NCBI GenBank assembly: GCA_002753155.1
Contig: PDZW01000013.1
Coordinates: 1-64,000 of the forward strand
Direction: 5' to 3'
DNA from: Alphaproteobacteria bacterium WMHbin7
GTDB taxonomy: Bacteria > Pseudomonadota > Alphaproteobacteria > Rhodospirillales > WMHbin7
Length of the DNA: 64,000 bases
Notes under the pieces: generated by a model
What the model saw: only the letters and a program-made list of their open reading frames with translations
Told to the model about the DNA's origin: nothing
The model's database searches: none
Program-made: the position numbers and the translations under genes
In this document: positions 1 to 9,080 of the stretch, in pieces
Numbering within the stretch: the stretch's first letter is position 1
Layout of the letters: every line of letters starts with the position of its first letter

Positions 1-69
1 CTTCAAAAGGATGCGGGCGACGGTCAGACCGGCCTGTTTCTGGTCGGGAGTGCGGGCAACAGCGGCCAT
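1..69 (-). CDS. Partial CDS, N-terminal 23 residues only
   Basis: An open frame runs off the left edge on the minus strand, starting with ATG at 69-67. The visible protein begins MAAVARTPDQKQAGLTVARI. Too little is present for an assignment. The ARILL stretch near the N-terminus is reminiscent of orotate phosphoribosyltransferases, but this is only a guess. The gene is transcribed in the same direction as ubiD, which lies about 125 bases upstream of it. Confidence 0.4.
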   Translation of the reverse strand, partial: MAAVARTPDQKQAGLTVARILLK

Positions 70-195
70 GGTGAAAACTCTCTGGTCTGGGGTGAGGCTG
101 CCCTGTCTTAGAGCGATTCGCCACGAAAGTGCAATAAGCCTTAACAAAACGCCTGTGTGAAAGGCCTCAGGCACCCTTGCCCGATTAAGGACAAA

Positions 196-1704
196 CTACT
201 TCCAAATCGGCTTTCCGCCTCCTGGCAGGCCCAGATCGGCCCAGCGCTTCGAGACCGCCTCGATCACATCCTGGTCCATGCGGATGGGCTGGCCCCATTC
301 CCGCTTGGTTTCCGGCGGTATCTTGCTGGTGGCGTCCAGGCCCATCTTGCCGCCAAGACCAGAGTCGGGACTGGCGAAATCCAGGTAATCGATGGGCGTA
401 TGTTCGATCAAGGTCACGTCGCGTACCGGGTCCATGCGGGTGCTGATCGCCCAGATCACGTCGTTCCAGTCGCGACAGTTGATGTCCTCGTCCACCACCA
501 CCACGAATTTGGTATAGACGAACTGGCGAAGATACGACCACACACCCATCATCACCCGCTTGGCATGCCCCGGATAAGCCTTTTTGATCGAGACCACCGC
601 CATGCGATATGAGCAGGCCTCGGGCGGCAGCCAGAAATCGACGATCTCCGGGAACTGCTGCTGCAAAAGCGGGATGAACACTTCGTTCAAGGCCTCGCCC
701 AGAACGCTGGGTTCGTCGGGTGGGCGGCCGGTGAAGGTGGACAGGTAGATCGGGTCCTTGCGCATGGTGATGGCCGACAGCGTGAAAACCGGAAAGGGCT
801 CGATATTGTTGTAATAGCCGGTGTGGTCGCCGTAAGGCCCCTCGGGCAAGGTGGCTTCCAGATCGACATGTCCCTCCAGCACGATCTCGGCCTCGGCCGG
901 CACCATCAGGGGCACCGTTTTCGCGGCCACCAGTTCCACCTTGCTGCCCCTGAGCAGGCCCGCAAACTGATATTCCGACAGCGTATCGGGCACCGGCGTC
1001 ACGGCGGCCAGGATGGTGCCCGGATCAGCCCCAATGGCCACCGCCACCGGAAAGGGGTCCTTCCGACCCGAAGCCTTCCAGCGGGCGAAATGCTGGGCAC
1101 CACCCCGGTGCGCCAGCCAGCGCATGATGGTCTTGTTCTTTCCCGCCACCTGCATGCGGTAGATGCCGACATTGGTGGCGTCGCGCTTGTCCGATCCCGG
1201 CCCCTTGGTGATCACCAAGGGCCAGGTGATCAAGGGCGCAGGCTCGCCCGGCCAGCAAGTTTGAATCGGTAACGCCTCCAGGTCGATCTCGTCGCCGGTC
1301 AGCACAACTTCCTGGCAAGGGGCTCGTGAAACCGTAGCCGGTTTCATCGCCATCACGGTCTTCAACAGGGGCAATTTGTCCCAGGCGTCGCGCCAGCCGT
1401 TCGGCGGTTCGGGCTGCTTAAGATAGGCCAGTGTCTCGCCCACGGCCCGAAGCTCGGCCAGCTCGCGGCCCATGCCCCAGGCCACGCGCTCCTTGCTGCC
1501 GAACAGGTTGACCAGCGCCGGACAGGGGTAGCGCTTTCCCCCTGGACCCACCACATGCTCGAACAGGACGGCGGGGCCGCCCTCGGCCAGAAGGCGGGTC
1601 TGGATTTCCGTCATCTCCAGATGCGCCGAGACCGGGGCCGACACCCGGACCAGCCGTCCTCTGGCTTCGAGATGAGCCATGAAATCGCGCAGCGAGTTAA
1701 ACAT
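196..1704 (-). CDS. ubiD: UbiD-family decarboxylase (4-hydroxy-3-polyprenylbenzoate decarboxylase)
   Basis: The protein has 502 residues, close to the roughly 490-500 typical of UbiD. It begins [20 protein letters not shown], the usual UbiD N-terminus, and carries the family block [18 protein letters not shown] in the second half. The family uses prenylated FMN (supplied by UbiX) to decarboxylate the aromatic ring in ubiquinone synthesis. A purine-rich stretch (GGGGG) precedes the ATG. No ubiX is visible in the window. Other UbiD-family substrates cannot be excluded from sequence alone, but the length and N-terminus fit the ubiquinone enzyme best. Confidence 0.9.
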   Translation of the reverse strand: MFNSLRDFMAHLEARGRLVRVSAPVSAHLEMTEIQTRLLAEGGPAVLFEHVVGPGGKRYPCPALVNLFGSKERVAWGMGRELAELRAVGETLAYLKQPEPPNGWRDAWDKLPLLKTVMAMKPATVSRAPCQEVVLTGDEIDLEALPIQTCWPGEPAPLITWPLVITKGPGSDKRDATNVGIYRMQVAGKNKTIMRWLAHRGGAQHFARWKASGRKDPFPVAVAIGADPGTILAAVTPVPDTLSEYQFAGLLRGSKVELVAAKTVPLMVPAEAEIVLEGHVDLEATLPEGPYGDHTGYYNNIEPFPVFTLSAITMRKDPIYLSTFTGRPPDEPSVLGEALNEVFIPLLQQQFPEIVDFWLPPEACSYRMAVVSIKKAYPGHAKRVMMGVWSYLRQFVYTKFVVVVDEDINCRDWNDVIWAISTRMDPVRDVTLIEHTPIDYLDFASPDSGLGGKMGLDATSKIPPETKREWGQPIRMDQDVIEAVSKRWADLGLPGGGKPIWK

Positions 1705-1810
1705 TCGAAGGCCCCCGGAAAGGAACTAGGTGTTGAATTATAGGGATTTTCGTCCAGCTTTGACTTTTCTTTCAGTAAGAAGACGGGTACTCTAAGACCA
1801 AGGGAGAAAC

Positions 1811-3628
1811 ATGAACAACAACACGATGCCTCAAAACGGCGATGGCCGCGAGTCCCGCTTCAAGCGCCTGATCGATATCGGCATCGCGCTCTCGGCCGAG
1901 CGCGACTACAACCGGCTTTTGGAAAACATCCTGGTCGAGGCCAAGAATTTCTGCAATGCCGATGGCGGCACACTTTACCTGATGAACGAAGACGGCAAGA
2001 GCCTCTCTTTTGCCATCATGCGCAACGACACGCTGGGCATCGCCATGGGCGGCACGACGGGAAAGCCCATTCCCTTCCCGCCGGTCAAGATGTTCGACGA
2101 CGAGGGAACGCCCAACCAGAACAACGTGGCTTCTCTGGTGGCGCTCACCGGCCAGACCATCAGCATTCCCGACGCCTATGAAAGCAAGGAATTCGACTTC
2201 TCGGGTACCCGCAAGTTCGATACCGGAACCGGCTACCGCTCGAAATCCTTCCTTACTGTGCCGCTGAAGAATCGCGGCAACGAGGTGATCGGCGTTCTGC
2301 AATTGATCAATGCGCGTACCGACGAAAACGAAGTGATCATTTTCACCCCCGACATCGAGCCCCTGATCGAGGCCCTGGCCAGCCAGGCCGCCGTCGCCTT
2401 GGATAATCGCTCGCTGATTGACGCCCAGGTCAAACTGTTCAACAGCTTCATCAAGGTGATCGCCACCGCGATCGACGCCAAGTCGCCCTACACCGGCGGC
2501 CACTGCTTACGCGTACCGGAATTGACCAAGATGTTGGCCAAGGCCGCCTGCGACGAAACCGAAGGCCAATATGCTGATTTCAACCTGACCCATGACGAAT
2601 GGTACGAGCTTGAGGTTGCTGCGGGCCTGCACGATTGCGGCAAGGTGACAACGCCCGAATACATCGTGGACAAGGCCACCAAGCTGGAAACCATCTATAA
2701 TCGCATGCACGAAATCCGCACCCGCTTCGAGGTATTGAAGCGCGACGTGGTCATCCGCTATCTCGAAAACCGCATCAAGGGCGAGGAAAGCGAGGCCGAG
2801 CTGCGCGAAAGGCTGGACGCGGATCTGGCCCAATTGGACGATGATTTCGCCTTTGTGGCCGAGTGCAATGTCGGTGGCGAATTCATGGCGCCCGACAAGG
2901 TGGAGCGCTTAAAGAAGATCGGAGAGCGCACCTGGGTGCGCACGCTCGACGACGAGATGGGATTGTCGATTGCCGAATTGCGCCGCTATCCCAAGGATCG
3001 GCCCAAGCCGCCGGTGACCGAATTCCTGCTGGCCGACCGCGAGGAGCACAAGATTCCCCACGAGATCGAGAATGCGCTGGCCGTGGGCATGGAGGAATTC
3101 ACCCTGAAGCGGCCCGATCTGCATCTCAATCTGGGCGAAATCTACAACCTGTCGATTGCCAGGGGTACGCTGACCAACGAAGACCGCTACCACATCAACG
3201 ACCATATCGTGCAGACCATTCTGATGCTGCGCGCTCTGCCCTTCCCCAAGACCTTGAAGCGGGTTCCCGACCTGGCGGGCAACCATCATGAAAAGATGGA
3301 CGGCACGGGCTATCCCAGAAGCAAGCTCAAGGACGACATGACGATGCCCGAGCGCATCATGGCGATTGCCGACATCTTCGAGGCCCTGACCGCCGCCGAC
3401 CGGCCCTACAAGCCGCCCAAGACGCTGTCGGAAAGCCTGAAGATCATGGGCTTCATGTGCAAGGACAAGCACGTCGATCCCGACCTGTTCAACCTGTTCC
3501 TGACGTCGGGCGTGTGGAAGCAGTATGCCGAGCGCTTCTTAAGGCCCGAGCAGATCGACGAGGTCGATATCAACAAGTATCTGTTCAAACCCCCGCCGCC
3601 GCCCCCGCCGCCGCAACCGGCGGCGTAA
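1811..3628 (+). CDS. GAF plus HD-GYP domain phosphodiesterase
   Basis: The protein has 605 residues. A GAF sensor domain spans about residues 20-195. It is followed by an HD-GYP domain with the metal-binding HDCGK at 274-278 and the signature HHEKMDGTGYP at 492-502. Both key motifs are intact, so c-di-GMP hydrolysis is expected. The spacing between HD and GYP is about 215 residues, longer than in a compact HD-GYP domain, because of a charged helical insertion (about 300-440). The C-terminus is a run of prolines after LFK, encoded by a CCG/CCC tract. The gene is divergent from ubiD and stands alone. GAGAA upstream of the ATG is the likely ribosome site. Confidence 0.9.
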   Translation: MNNNTMPQNGDGRESRFKRLIDIGIALSAERDYNRLLENILVEAKNFCNADGGTLYLMNEDGKSLSFAIMRNDTLGIAMGGTTGKPIPFPPVKMFDDEGTPNQNNVASLVALTGQTISIPDAYESKEFDFSGTRKFDTGTGYRSKSFLTVPLKNRGNEVIGVLQLINARTDENEVIIFTPDIEPLIEALASQAAVALDNRSLIDAQVKLFNSFIKVIATAIDAKSPYTGGHCLRVPELTKMLAKAACDETEGQYADFNLTHDEWYELEVAAGLHDCGKVTTPEYIVDKATKLETIYNRMHEIRTRFEVLKRDVVIRYLENRIKGEESEAELRERLDADLAQLDDDFAFVAECNVGGEFMAPDKVERLKKIGERTWVRTLDDEMGLSIAELRRYPKDRPKPPVTEFLLADREEHKIPHEIENALAVGMEEFTLKRPDLHLNLGEIYNLSIARGTLTNEDRYHINDHIVQTILMLRALPFPKTLKRVPDLAGNHHEKMDGTGYPRSKLKDDMTMPERIMAIADIFEALTAADRPYKPPKTLSESLKIMGFMCKDKHVDPDLFNLFLTSGVWKQYAERFLRPEQIDEVDINKYLFKPPPPPPPPQPAA

Positions 3629-3650
3629 GGCGACAACAGGGCCTGTCTGG

Positions 3651-3797
3651 TCAGAACAGGCCGATCGCGGCTGCGATGATGAACAGCGGAATCAATCCGC
3701 TTATGATACCCAGGCCAAGAAGGACGAAACCGGAGGGAAGCTCGAAAGAATCGTCTTCCATCAAACCTTTGTGCGCTGCGTTGTGTGTGAGTAACAT
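3651..3797 (-). CDS. Small membrane protein, 48 residues, unknown
   Basis: A short minus-strand frame starts with ATG at 3797-3795 and ends at TGA 3653-3651. It is preceded by a strong Shine-Dalgarno, AAAGGAG, about 8 bases from the ATG. The protein has a polar N-terminal half (residues 1-21, including EDDSFELPSG). This is followed by one hydrophobic segment, about residues 22-48, with alternating Leu/Gly/Ile that runs to the C-terminus. It lies tail-to-tail with the HD-GYP gene, 22 bases away. I do not recognise a family. The SD and the clean TM segment make it more likely real than accidental. Confidence 0.6.
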   Translation of the reverse strand: MLLTHNAAHKGLMEDDSFELPSGFVLLGLGIISGLIPLFIIAAAIGLF

Positions 3798-3952
3798 GGG
3801 ACAATCTCCTTTGTTGGATAAGCCCCGGGAAGGCAGAACCCCGCACCCCAGAAACGGCCTTCCAGGCCAGCCCCGTTAAAAAAATTCACTCGGATTGAAT
3901 GTGGCCCCGCCCCGCTCCGGTTTTAAGGGGGGAGGCGGAAAAAGGATTGAGA

Positions 3953-3983
3953 GATGACCCACGAAGCGGTACATTGGGTCATC
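3953..3983. promoter_or_regulatory. Inverted repeat upstream of higB, candidate HigA operator
   Basis: A perfect 9-base inverted repeat, GATGACCCA (3953-3961) and TGGGTCATC (3975-3983), is separated by 13 bases. It ends 11 bases before the higB ATG. HigA-type antitoxins autorepress by binding such palindromes at their own promoter, so this is the natural operator candidate. Confidence 0.5.
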
Positions 3984-3994
3984 GAAGGGCAGCA

Positions 3995-4291
3995 ATGATC
4001 AAGAGCTTCCGCGACCACTGGCTCAGGGACTTTTTTCTTCACGACCAACTGTCCAAGCGGATTCCGGCAAGCCTGGACCAGCGTCTGTTTCGCAAACTGC
4101 AATTGATCGACGATGCCACCACCGATGCCGATCTGCGGTCCCCGCCCAGCAATCATTTCGAAAAGCTGAGCGGGAATCTATCCGGCTGGCGTTCGGTTAG
4201 CGTCAACAGGCAGTGGCGACTTGTCTTCAGATGGAACGGCGCCACCGGAGAGGTGCTGGATGTGTATCTCGACAGCCATGACTATCGATAG
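3995..4291 (+). CDS. higB: HigB-type toxin (RelE/ParE superfamily)
   Basis: The protein has 98 residues and begins MIKSFRDHWLRDFF. HigB family features are present: the N-terminal MIKSF, the middle NHFEKLSGNLSGWRSV, and the C-terminal WRLVFRW followed by DVYLDSHDY. The family is a ribosome-dependent mRNA interferase of about 92-100 residues. The start at 3995 was chosen over an upstream in-frame start at 3899 because it matches the family N-terminus and follows GAAGGG. higA starts 10 bases downstream, giving the toxin-first order usual for higBA. Confidence 0.88.
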   Translation: MIKSFRDHWLRDFFLHDQLSKRIPASLDQRLFRKLQLIDDATTDADLRSPPSNHFEKLSGNLSGWRSVSVNRQWRLVFRWNGATGEVLDVYLDSHDYR

Positions 4292-4301
4292 GATGTGACC
4301 C

Positions 4302-4610
4302 ATGCTGATGACCAAGCGCAAACCAGCCGGTGTTGGCGAGATTTTGAACGAGGAATTTTTGGAGCCACTGGGTTTGACCCAAGCGGAACTGGCTGCCGCC
4401 ATGGGCGTTCCTCGCAAGCATGTCAATGAATTGTGCAATGACCGGCGTACCATCACCGCCGATACGGCGCTGATCCTGTCTTGTGTTTTCGAAACCAGCC
4501 CGGATTTCTGGCTTAATCTTCAGCGCCGCATCGATTTGTGGGAAGTGGCGAATTCGCCCAAACGCATGGAACGCATCCAGCGCGCCCGGCCAGTGAGAAA
4601 AGTGGCGTGA
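4302..4610 (+). CDS. higA: HigA-type antitoxin, XRE helix-turn-helix
   Basis: The protein has 102 residues. An HTH_XRE domain spans about residues 10-70, with GLTQAELAAAMGVPRKHVNE as the two helices. The family signature P-x-G-(V)-GEILNEEFLEPLGL precedes it, and SPDFWLNLQRRIDLW follows it. It neutralises HigB and represses the operon. A second ATG two codons downstream (4308) is an equally possible start. The AGGATG sequence just before the first ATG favours neither strongly. Confidence 0.9.
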   Translation: MLMTKRKPAGVGEILNEEFLEPLGLTQAELAAAMGVPRKHVNELCNDRRTITADTALILSCVFETSPDFWLNLQRRIDLWEVANSPKRMERIQRARPVRKVA

Positions 4611-4667
4611 GAGAATAACGGGATCAGAGTCGATTTATTCAGGAGACGAAGAAATTATTGCCCCCCC

Positions 4668-5408
4668 CTAATGTCCCAGAATCTGTCCCAGGAATTGCTG
4701 GGCGCGTTCGGTCTTGGGGTTCGAGAAAAACTCGGCGGGTGGGGATGATTCCACGATCCGTCCCTCGGCCATGAATACCATCTTGTCGGCCACCGTGCGG
4801 GCGAATCCCATTTCGTGGGTAACGCAGACCATGGTCATGCCCTCCTCGGCCAGAGTAATCATCACATCCAGCACCTCCTTGATCATCTCGGGGTCAAGGG
4901 CACTGGTGGGCTCGTCGAACAGCATCACCTTGGGCTTCATGCAAAGGGCCCTGGCGATGGCCACGCGCTGCTGCTGACCACCCGACAACTGGCCGGGATA
5001 TTTGTTGGCCTGCTCGGGGATGCGCACGCGTTCCAGATAGGCCATGGCGGTCTCGGTGGCTTCCTTGACTGGCGTGCCTTTCACCCAGTTGGGGGCCAGC
5101 GTCAGGTTTTCCAGCACGGTCAGGTGCGGAAACAGGTTGAAGCTTTGAAAGACCATGCCGACCTCCTTGCGGATGCGCTCGATCATCTTGACGTCGCCGG
5201 TCAGTTCGATGCCGTTCACCAGGATGCGCCCCTTCTGATGTTCCTCGAGGCGGTTGATGCAACGGATCACGGTCGATTTACCCGAACCCGAAGGCCCGCA
5301 CACCACCACTTTCTCGCCCTTGCCTACGGTCATCGACACGTCTTTCAGCACATGAAAGGCGCCGAACCATTTATTGACCTGATCGAGCAGGATGACGGGA
5401 TCGCTCAT
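4668..5408 (-). CDS. aapP: Polar amino-acid ABC transporter ATPase
   Basis: The protein has 246 residues. Walker A is GPSGSGKST, the Q-loop is FQSFNLFPH, the signature is LSGGQQQR, Walker B is [15 protein letters not shown], and the switch His is CVTHEMGF. All ATPase motifs are intact. It is the last gene of an aapJQMP operon and starts just 2 bases after the permease gene ends. It powers import of a broad range of L-amino acids. Confidence 0.93.
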   Translation of the reverse strand: MSDPVILLDQVNKWFGAFHVLKDVSMTVGKGEKVVVCGPSGSGKSTVIRCINRLEEHQKGRILVNGIELTGDVKMIERIRKEVGMVFQSFNLFPHLTVLENLTLAPNWVKGTPVKEATETAMAYLERVRIPEQANKYPGQLSGGQQQRVAIARALCMKPKVMLFDEPTSALDPEMIKEVLDVMITLAEEGMTMVCVTHEMGFARTVADKMVFMAEGRIVESSPPAEFFSNPKTERAQQFLGQILGH

Positions 5409-5410
5409 GA

Positions 5411-6550
5411 CTACCTCTTAAGACCGGCGTTCAGGCGCTTCTCCAGATACTGGCTGTAGCGCGACATGAAAAAGCAGAACAGGAAATAGATGAAGGCGGC
5501 GAAGACATAGCTTTCGATATAGAAGGGCCGCCAGAGGGGATCGGACAGTGCCGTCTTGGCCGTGGTCAGAAGGTCGTAAAGGCCGATGATGATGACCAGC
5601 GAGGTGTCCTTGAAGCAACTGATGAACTGGTTGACGATGGGCGGAATCACCAATCTCAGCGCCTGGGGCAGAATGATCAGTCCCATCTTCTGCCAATAGG
5701 AAAGGCCCAAGGCGTCGGCGGCCTCGTACTGGCCCTTGGGCAGGGCCTGCAGGCCGCCGCGCACCGCTTCGGCCAGATAGGCCGCGGTGAAGAGCATGAT
5801 GCCCAGTTGGGCCCGCAGAAGCTTGTCGATGGTCATGCCCTCGGGCAGGAACAGGGGGAACATGATCGAGGCCATGAACAGCACCGAGACCAGCGGCACA
5901 CCGCGCACGGTTTCGATATAGCCGACACAGATGGCTCGGATGGCGGGCATGTCCGAGCGCCGACCCAAAGCCAGCAGAACCGACAGGGGAAAGGCCAGCA
6001 CGATGCCCAGTGTTGCCAGAATGAGGGTCAGCGGCAATCCGCCCCATTTATCGTTGCCAACGAAGGAGAGGCCGAACAGTCCGCCCCACATCAGAAGGCC
6101 GCAGAGCGGCAGGGCCGCTCCCCAGACCGCCAGGATGCGCAGATTCCAAAAGCGCGGATCGCAAGAAATGGCGATGGCGCTTAAGAAAAGGCCCATGGCC
6201 AGCAGCGGGCGCCAATGTTCGTCGTGGGGATAAAGGCCGAACAGGATGAAGCGGTGCTTGACCTCAATGAAGGACCAGCAGGCCCCGCCCGCATCGCGGC
6301 AGGCCTGGGGGTCAGCCCCCAGGAAGGTGGCCTTCAGAAGCACCCAATCCAGCAGCGGCGGCACAGCCCAAACCAGCAGGGCGACGGCCAGCACGGTCAG
6401 CAGCGTATTGGGAGCCGAGCTGAACAGATTTTCCCGCGCCCAGCCCAGGGCCATCAGGGCGCTGCGCCTGGGTGCTTTCAACTCGGCCTGCGACGGCTCC
6501 TCGACATGCGAGGCGATTTCCGAGGCGGTTTTGGGATCCTGGATCGTCAT
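5411..6550 (-). CDS. aapM: General L-amino-acid ABC permease, AapM
   Basis: The protein has 379 residues with several transmembrane helices and the C-terminal ABC permease (HisM-type) domain. That domain contains the EAA-loop region [20 protein letters not shown]. The long N-terminal extension with extra TM helices, including a loop with two Cys ([11 protein letters not shown]), is typical of AapM rather than of the short HisM/GlnP proteins. The start overlaps the end of aapQ by 4 bases, suggesting translational coupling. Confidence 0.9.
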   Translation of the reverse strand: MTIQDPKTASEIASHVEEPSQAELKAPRRSALMALGWARENLFSSAPNTLLTVLAVALLVWAVPPLLDWVLLKATFLGADPQACRDAGGACWSFIEVKHRFILFGLYPHDEHWRPLLAMGLFLSAIAISCDPRFWNLRILAVWGAALPLCGLLMWGGLFGLSFVGNDKWGGLPLTLILATLGIVLAFPLSVLLALGRRSDMPAIRAICVGYIETVRGVPLVSVLFMASIMFPLFLPEGMTIDKLLRAQLGIMLFTAAYLAEAVRGGLQALPKGQYEAADALGLSYWQKMGLIILPQALRLVIPPIVNQFISCFKDTSLVIIIGLYDLLTTAKTALSDPLWRPFYIESYVFAAFIYFLFCFFMSRYSQYLEKRLNAGLKR

Positions 6551-7716
6551 CGTCCCACCAGCGCCGTTTTCTTGTCGTACCAGTTCATGAAGACCGAGAT
6601 GCCCAGCGACACTGCCAGATAGACCGCCATCAGAAGCGCCACCCCTTCGATGGCCTGCCCGGTCTGGTTGATGGTGGTGTTGGAAACGCTGACCAGATCG
6701 GGATAACCGATGGCCACGGCCAGCGACGAATTCTTGGTCAGATTCAGATACTGGCTGGTCAGGGGCGGAATGATGACGCGCAGCGCCTGGGGCAGCACGA
6801 CCAGCCTTAGCACCTGGCCGCGCCGAAGGCCGAGCGCCAGGGCGGCCTCGGTCTGGCCCGGCGAGACGGCCAGAATCCCTGAGCGCACGATCTCGGCGAT
6901 GAAGGAGGCGGTATAGAGGGTGAGGCCGGTCAGCAGGGCCGCGAATTCCGGGCTGACCGTGGTGCCGCCCTCGAAATTAAAGCCCTTAAGCTCGGGAACC
7001 TGCATCGCGACAGGGGCGCCTCCCAGCAGCCAGACCAGCAGGGGCAGGCTCAGGATCAGCCCCAGCCCGGCCCATCCAGAGGGAAAGGATTGTCCGGTCT
7101 CGGCCTGACGCCTTCGCGCCCAACGGGCCAGTAGCATGGCACCCAGGACGGAGAGAAGCAGGGCGGCCAGCACGGCCCATTCGGTGCCGCCCCAGTCGGG
7201 GGTGGGCAGTTTGAGGCCTCGGTTGGACAGAAAGACACCGGGCAGCGGGTTGAAGGCCTGGCGCGCCGCAGGCAACCCTTCGGTGATCAGGGCGTACCAG
7301 AACAGAAGCTGCAGCAGAACGGGAATGTTGCGTAGCGTCTCGACGTAAAGGGTGGCAAGCCGGGCCACCAGCCAGTTGCCGGATAGGCGCGCGATGCCGA
7401 CGATGGTGCCGATGACCGTGGAGAGGGCGACGCCGAGGACGGCCACGATCAGCGTATTGAGCAGGCCGACCAGAATGGCCTTGGCGTAGGAATCGGCGGG
7501 ATCGAAGGCGATGGGGGATTCACCGATGGCAAAGCCCGCCTCGCGGCCCAGAAAGCCGAAGCCGGTGGCGATATTGCGCGCCGCCAGATTGGCCAGGGTG
7601 TTTGAAATCAGATACCAGCCGACCAGGACCACGGCCCCCACCACCAGCACCTGATAGAGGATGGCGCGGTTACCCTGATCGTTCCACCAAGGTGTCTTGG
7701 GTGCGTCTTGGCTCAT
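6547..7716 (-). CDS. aapQ: General L-amino-acid ABC permease, AapQ
   Basis: The protein has 389 residues. It has an N-terminal TM segment, a long periplasmic insertion, and a C-terminal permease domain with the EAA-loop motif EAALALGLRRGQVLRLVVLP. It pairs with AapM as the heterodimeric channel. It follows aapJ by 52 bases, and this gap contains a terminator-like hairpin. Confidence 0.9.
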   Translation of the reverse strand: MSQDAPKTPWWNDQGNRAILYQVLVVGAVVLVGWYLISNTLANLAARNIATGFGFLGREAGFAIGESPIAFDPADSYAKAILVGLLNTLIVAVLGVALSTVIGTIVGIARLSGNWLVARLATLYVETLRNIPVLLQLLFWYALITEGLPAARQAFNPLPGVFLSNRGLKLPTPDWGGTEWAVLAALLLSVLGAMLLARWARRRQAETGQSFPSGWAGLGLILSLPLLVWLLGGAPVAMQVPELKGFNFEGGTTVSPEFAALLTGLTLYTASFIAEIVRSGILAVSPGQTEAALALGLRRGQVLRLVVLPQALRVIIPPLTSQYLNLTKNSSLAVAIGYPDLVSVSNTTINQTGQAIEGVALLMAVYLAVSLGISVFMNWYDKKTALVGR

Positions 7717-7735
7717 GGTTGGGCGCGAAGAAAAA

Positions 7736-7760
7736 CCGCCGCCCGGGGGCCGGGCGGCGG
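7736..7760 (-). terminator. Strong hairpin between aapJ and aapQ
   Basis: An 11-base perfect stem (7736-7746 with 7750-7760) has a GGG loop on the plus strand. Read on the minus strand it is followed by TTTTTCTT, the form of an intrinsic terminator. It lies between the binding-protein gene and the permease genes. Such elements usually let the binding protein be made in excess, by partial termination or by protecting the upstream mRNA. Confidence 0.75.
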
Positions 7761-7768
7761 ATCGTTCC

Positions 7769-8794
7769 TTAGCGGATGGGCAGGGCGTAGATCAGTCCGC
7801 CCTTGTTCCATTGGGCATTGAGGCCCCTGGGTAATTTCAGCTTGGAGCCCGAGCCGACATTGCGCTCGAAACTCTCGCCGTAATTGCCCACCTGCTTGAT
7901 GGCCTGATAGGCCCAATCCTCGCCGACGCCCAGAGCCTTGCCAAGGCCAGGTGTTTCGCCCAAGAGGCGCTTGACCACCGGATCAGTCTTGCCCTTGAAG
8001 CTGTCGATATTGGCACTGGTGATGCCCTTTTCCTCGGCTTCGAAGGTGGCATAGATCACCCATTTGACCAGATCGAACCACTGGTCGTCGCCATGGCGAA
8101 CGCCCGTGGCAAACGGCTCCTTCGAGATCAGTTCCGGCAAGATGACGTAATCGTCGGGATTGGAGGCCTGAGCCGAGCGGATCGAGGCAAGCTGAGAAGA
8201 GTCCGAGGTGATGGCGTCGCAGCGTCCGGCGAAGAAGGCGGCTGCCAGTTCGTCCTGCTTTTCGATCACCACCGGCTTGAAGTCCATCTTGTTGGCGCGG
8301 AAATAGTCGGTGAGGTTGAGTTCGGTCGTGGTGCCGGGCAGGACGCAGATGGTGGCACCATTCAGCTCCTTGGCGCTCTTGACGTTCAGCTTCTTGGGCA
8401 CCAGGAAGCCCTGGCCGTCATAGAAGTTGGGCGGACCGAAGTTGAGGCCCAGTTCCGTGTCGCGCTGGCTGGTCAGCGTGGTATTGCGCGACAGCATGTC
8501 GATTTCGCCCGATTGCAGGGCGGTAAAGCGCTGCTGGGTGGTGAGAGGCACGTATTTCACCTTCTTGGCATCGCCGAACAAAGCGGCGGCCACGGCGCGG
8601 CAGACATCGACGTCAAGCCCCGCCCAGTTGCCCTTGTCGTCTGGCGCTCCGAATCCGGCCAGGCCGGTATGAACGCCGCAATTCAAAGACCCGCGTGCCT
8701 TGACGGCGTCGAAAGTGGCGCCGGCCTGGACTTGGCTGGACAGGACCGTGCCGCCGAAAAGAGCGAGGGTCGCCAGCAATGCAAGACGTTTCAT
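7769..8794 (-). CDS. aapJ: General L-amino-acid-binding periplasmic protein AapJ
   Basis: The protein has 341 residues and begins with a Sec signal peptide, MKRLALLATLALFGGTVLSS, probably cleaved after QVQA. The mature part is a type-2 solute-binding protein with the family stretches RGSLNCGVHTGLAGF and GLDVDVCRAVAAALFGD. AapJ delivers amino acids to the AapQM channel. It is the first gene of the operon. An AGAAACACC stretch precedes the ATG. Confidence 0.92.
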   Translation of the reverse strand: MKRLALLATLALFGGTVLSSQVQAGATFDAVKARGSLNCGVHTGLAGFGAPDDKGNWAGLDVDVCRAVAAALFGDAKKVKYVPLTTQQRFTALQSGEIDMLSRNTTLTSQRDTELGLNFGPPNFYDGQGFLVPKKLNVKSAKELNGATICVLPGTTTELNLTDYFRANKMDFKPVVIEKQDELAAAFFAGRCDAITSDSSQLASIRSAQASNPDDYVILPELISKEPFATGVRHGDDQWFDLVKWVIYATFEAEEKGITSANIDSFKGKTDPVVKRLLGETPGLGKALGVGEDWAYQAIKQVGNYGESFERNVGSGSKLKLPRGLNAQWNKGGLIYALPIR

Positions 8795-9080
8795 GGTGTT
8801 TCTCCCGGTTGCGTGGGTTGTCAGCAGATAAACGACGCTGGGGGCCGTTGAAGACCTCCGGAGTTACTTGAATGTAGGCGAAACAAGGGGCAACGCCAAC
8901 CCCCCGCCACCCGATGTAAGACTATTCATTAGAGCTAATATAAAGGGGCGATGAAATTTTGTTCAGGCTTGCGACAATTTTTCTCCACGATTAAAAAATA
9001 GGATTAAACTGTGTTAAATCGCGGGCCGTGCAAGATCCGCTGGAAAGGCACTTTTGCATTTGAGGGGAGATTAGCCTGCC
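8795..9080. other. Divergent intergenic region, aapJ and chemoreceptor
   Basis: This 286-base region carries the 5-prime ends of the divergent aapJ and chemoreceptor genes. It includes an AT-rich stretch (about 8920-9025). I can place no promoter in it with confidence. GAGGGGAG at 9061-9068 is the probable ribosome-binding site of the chemoreceptor. Confidence 0.4.
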
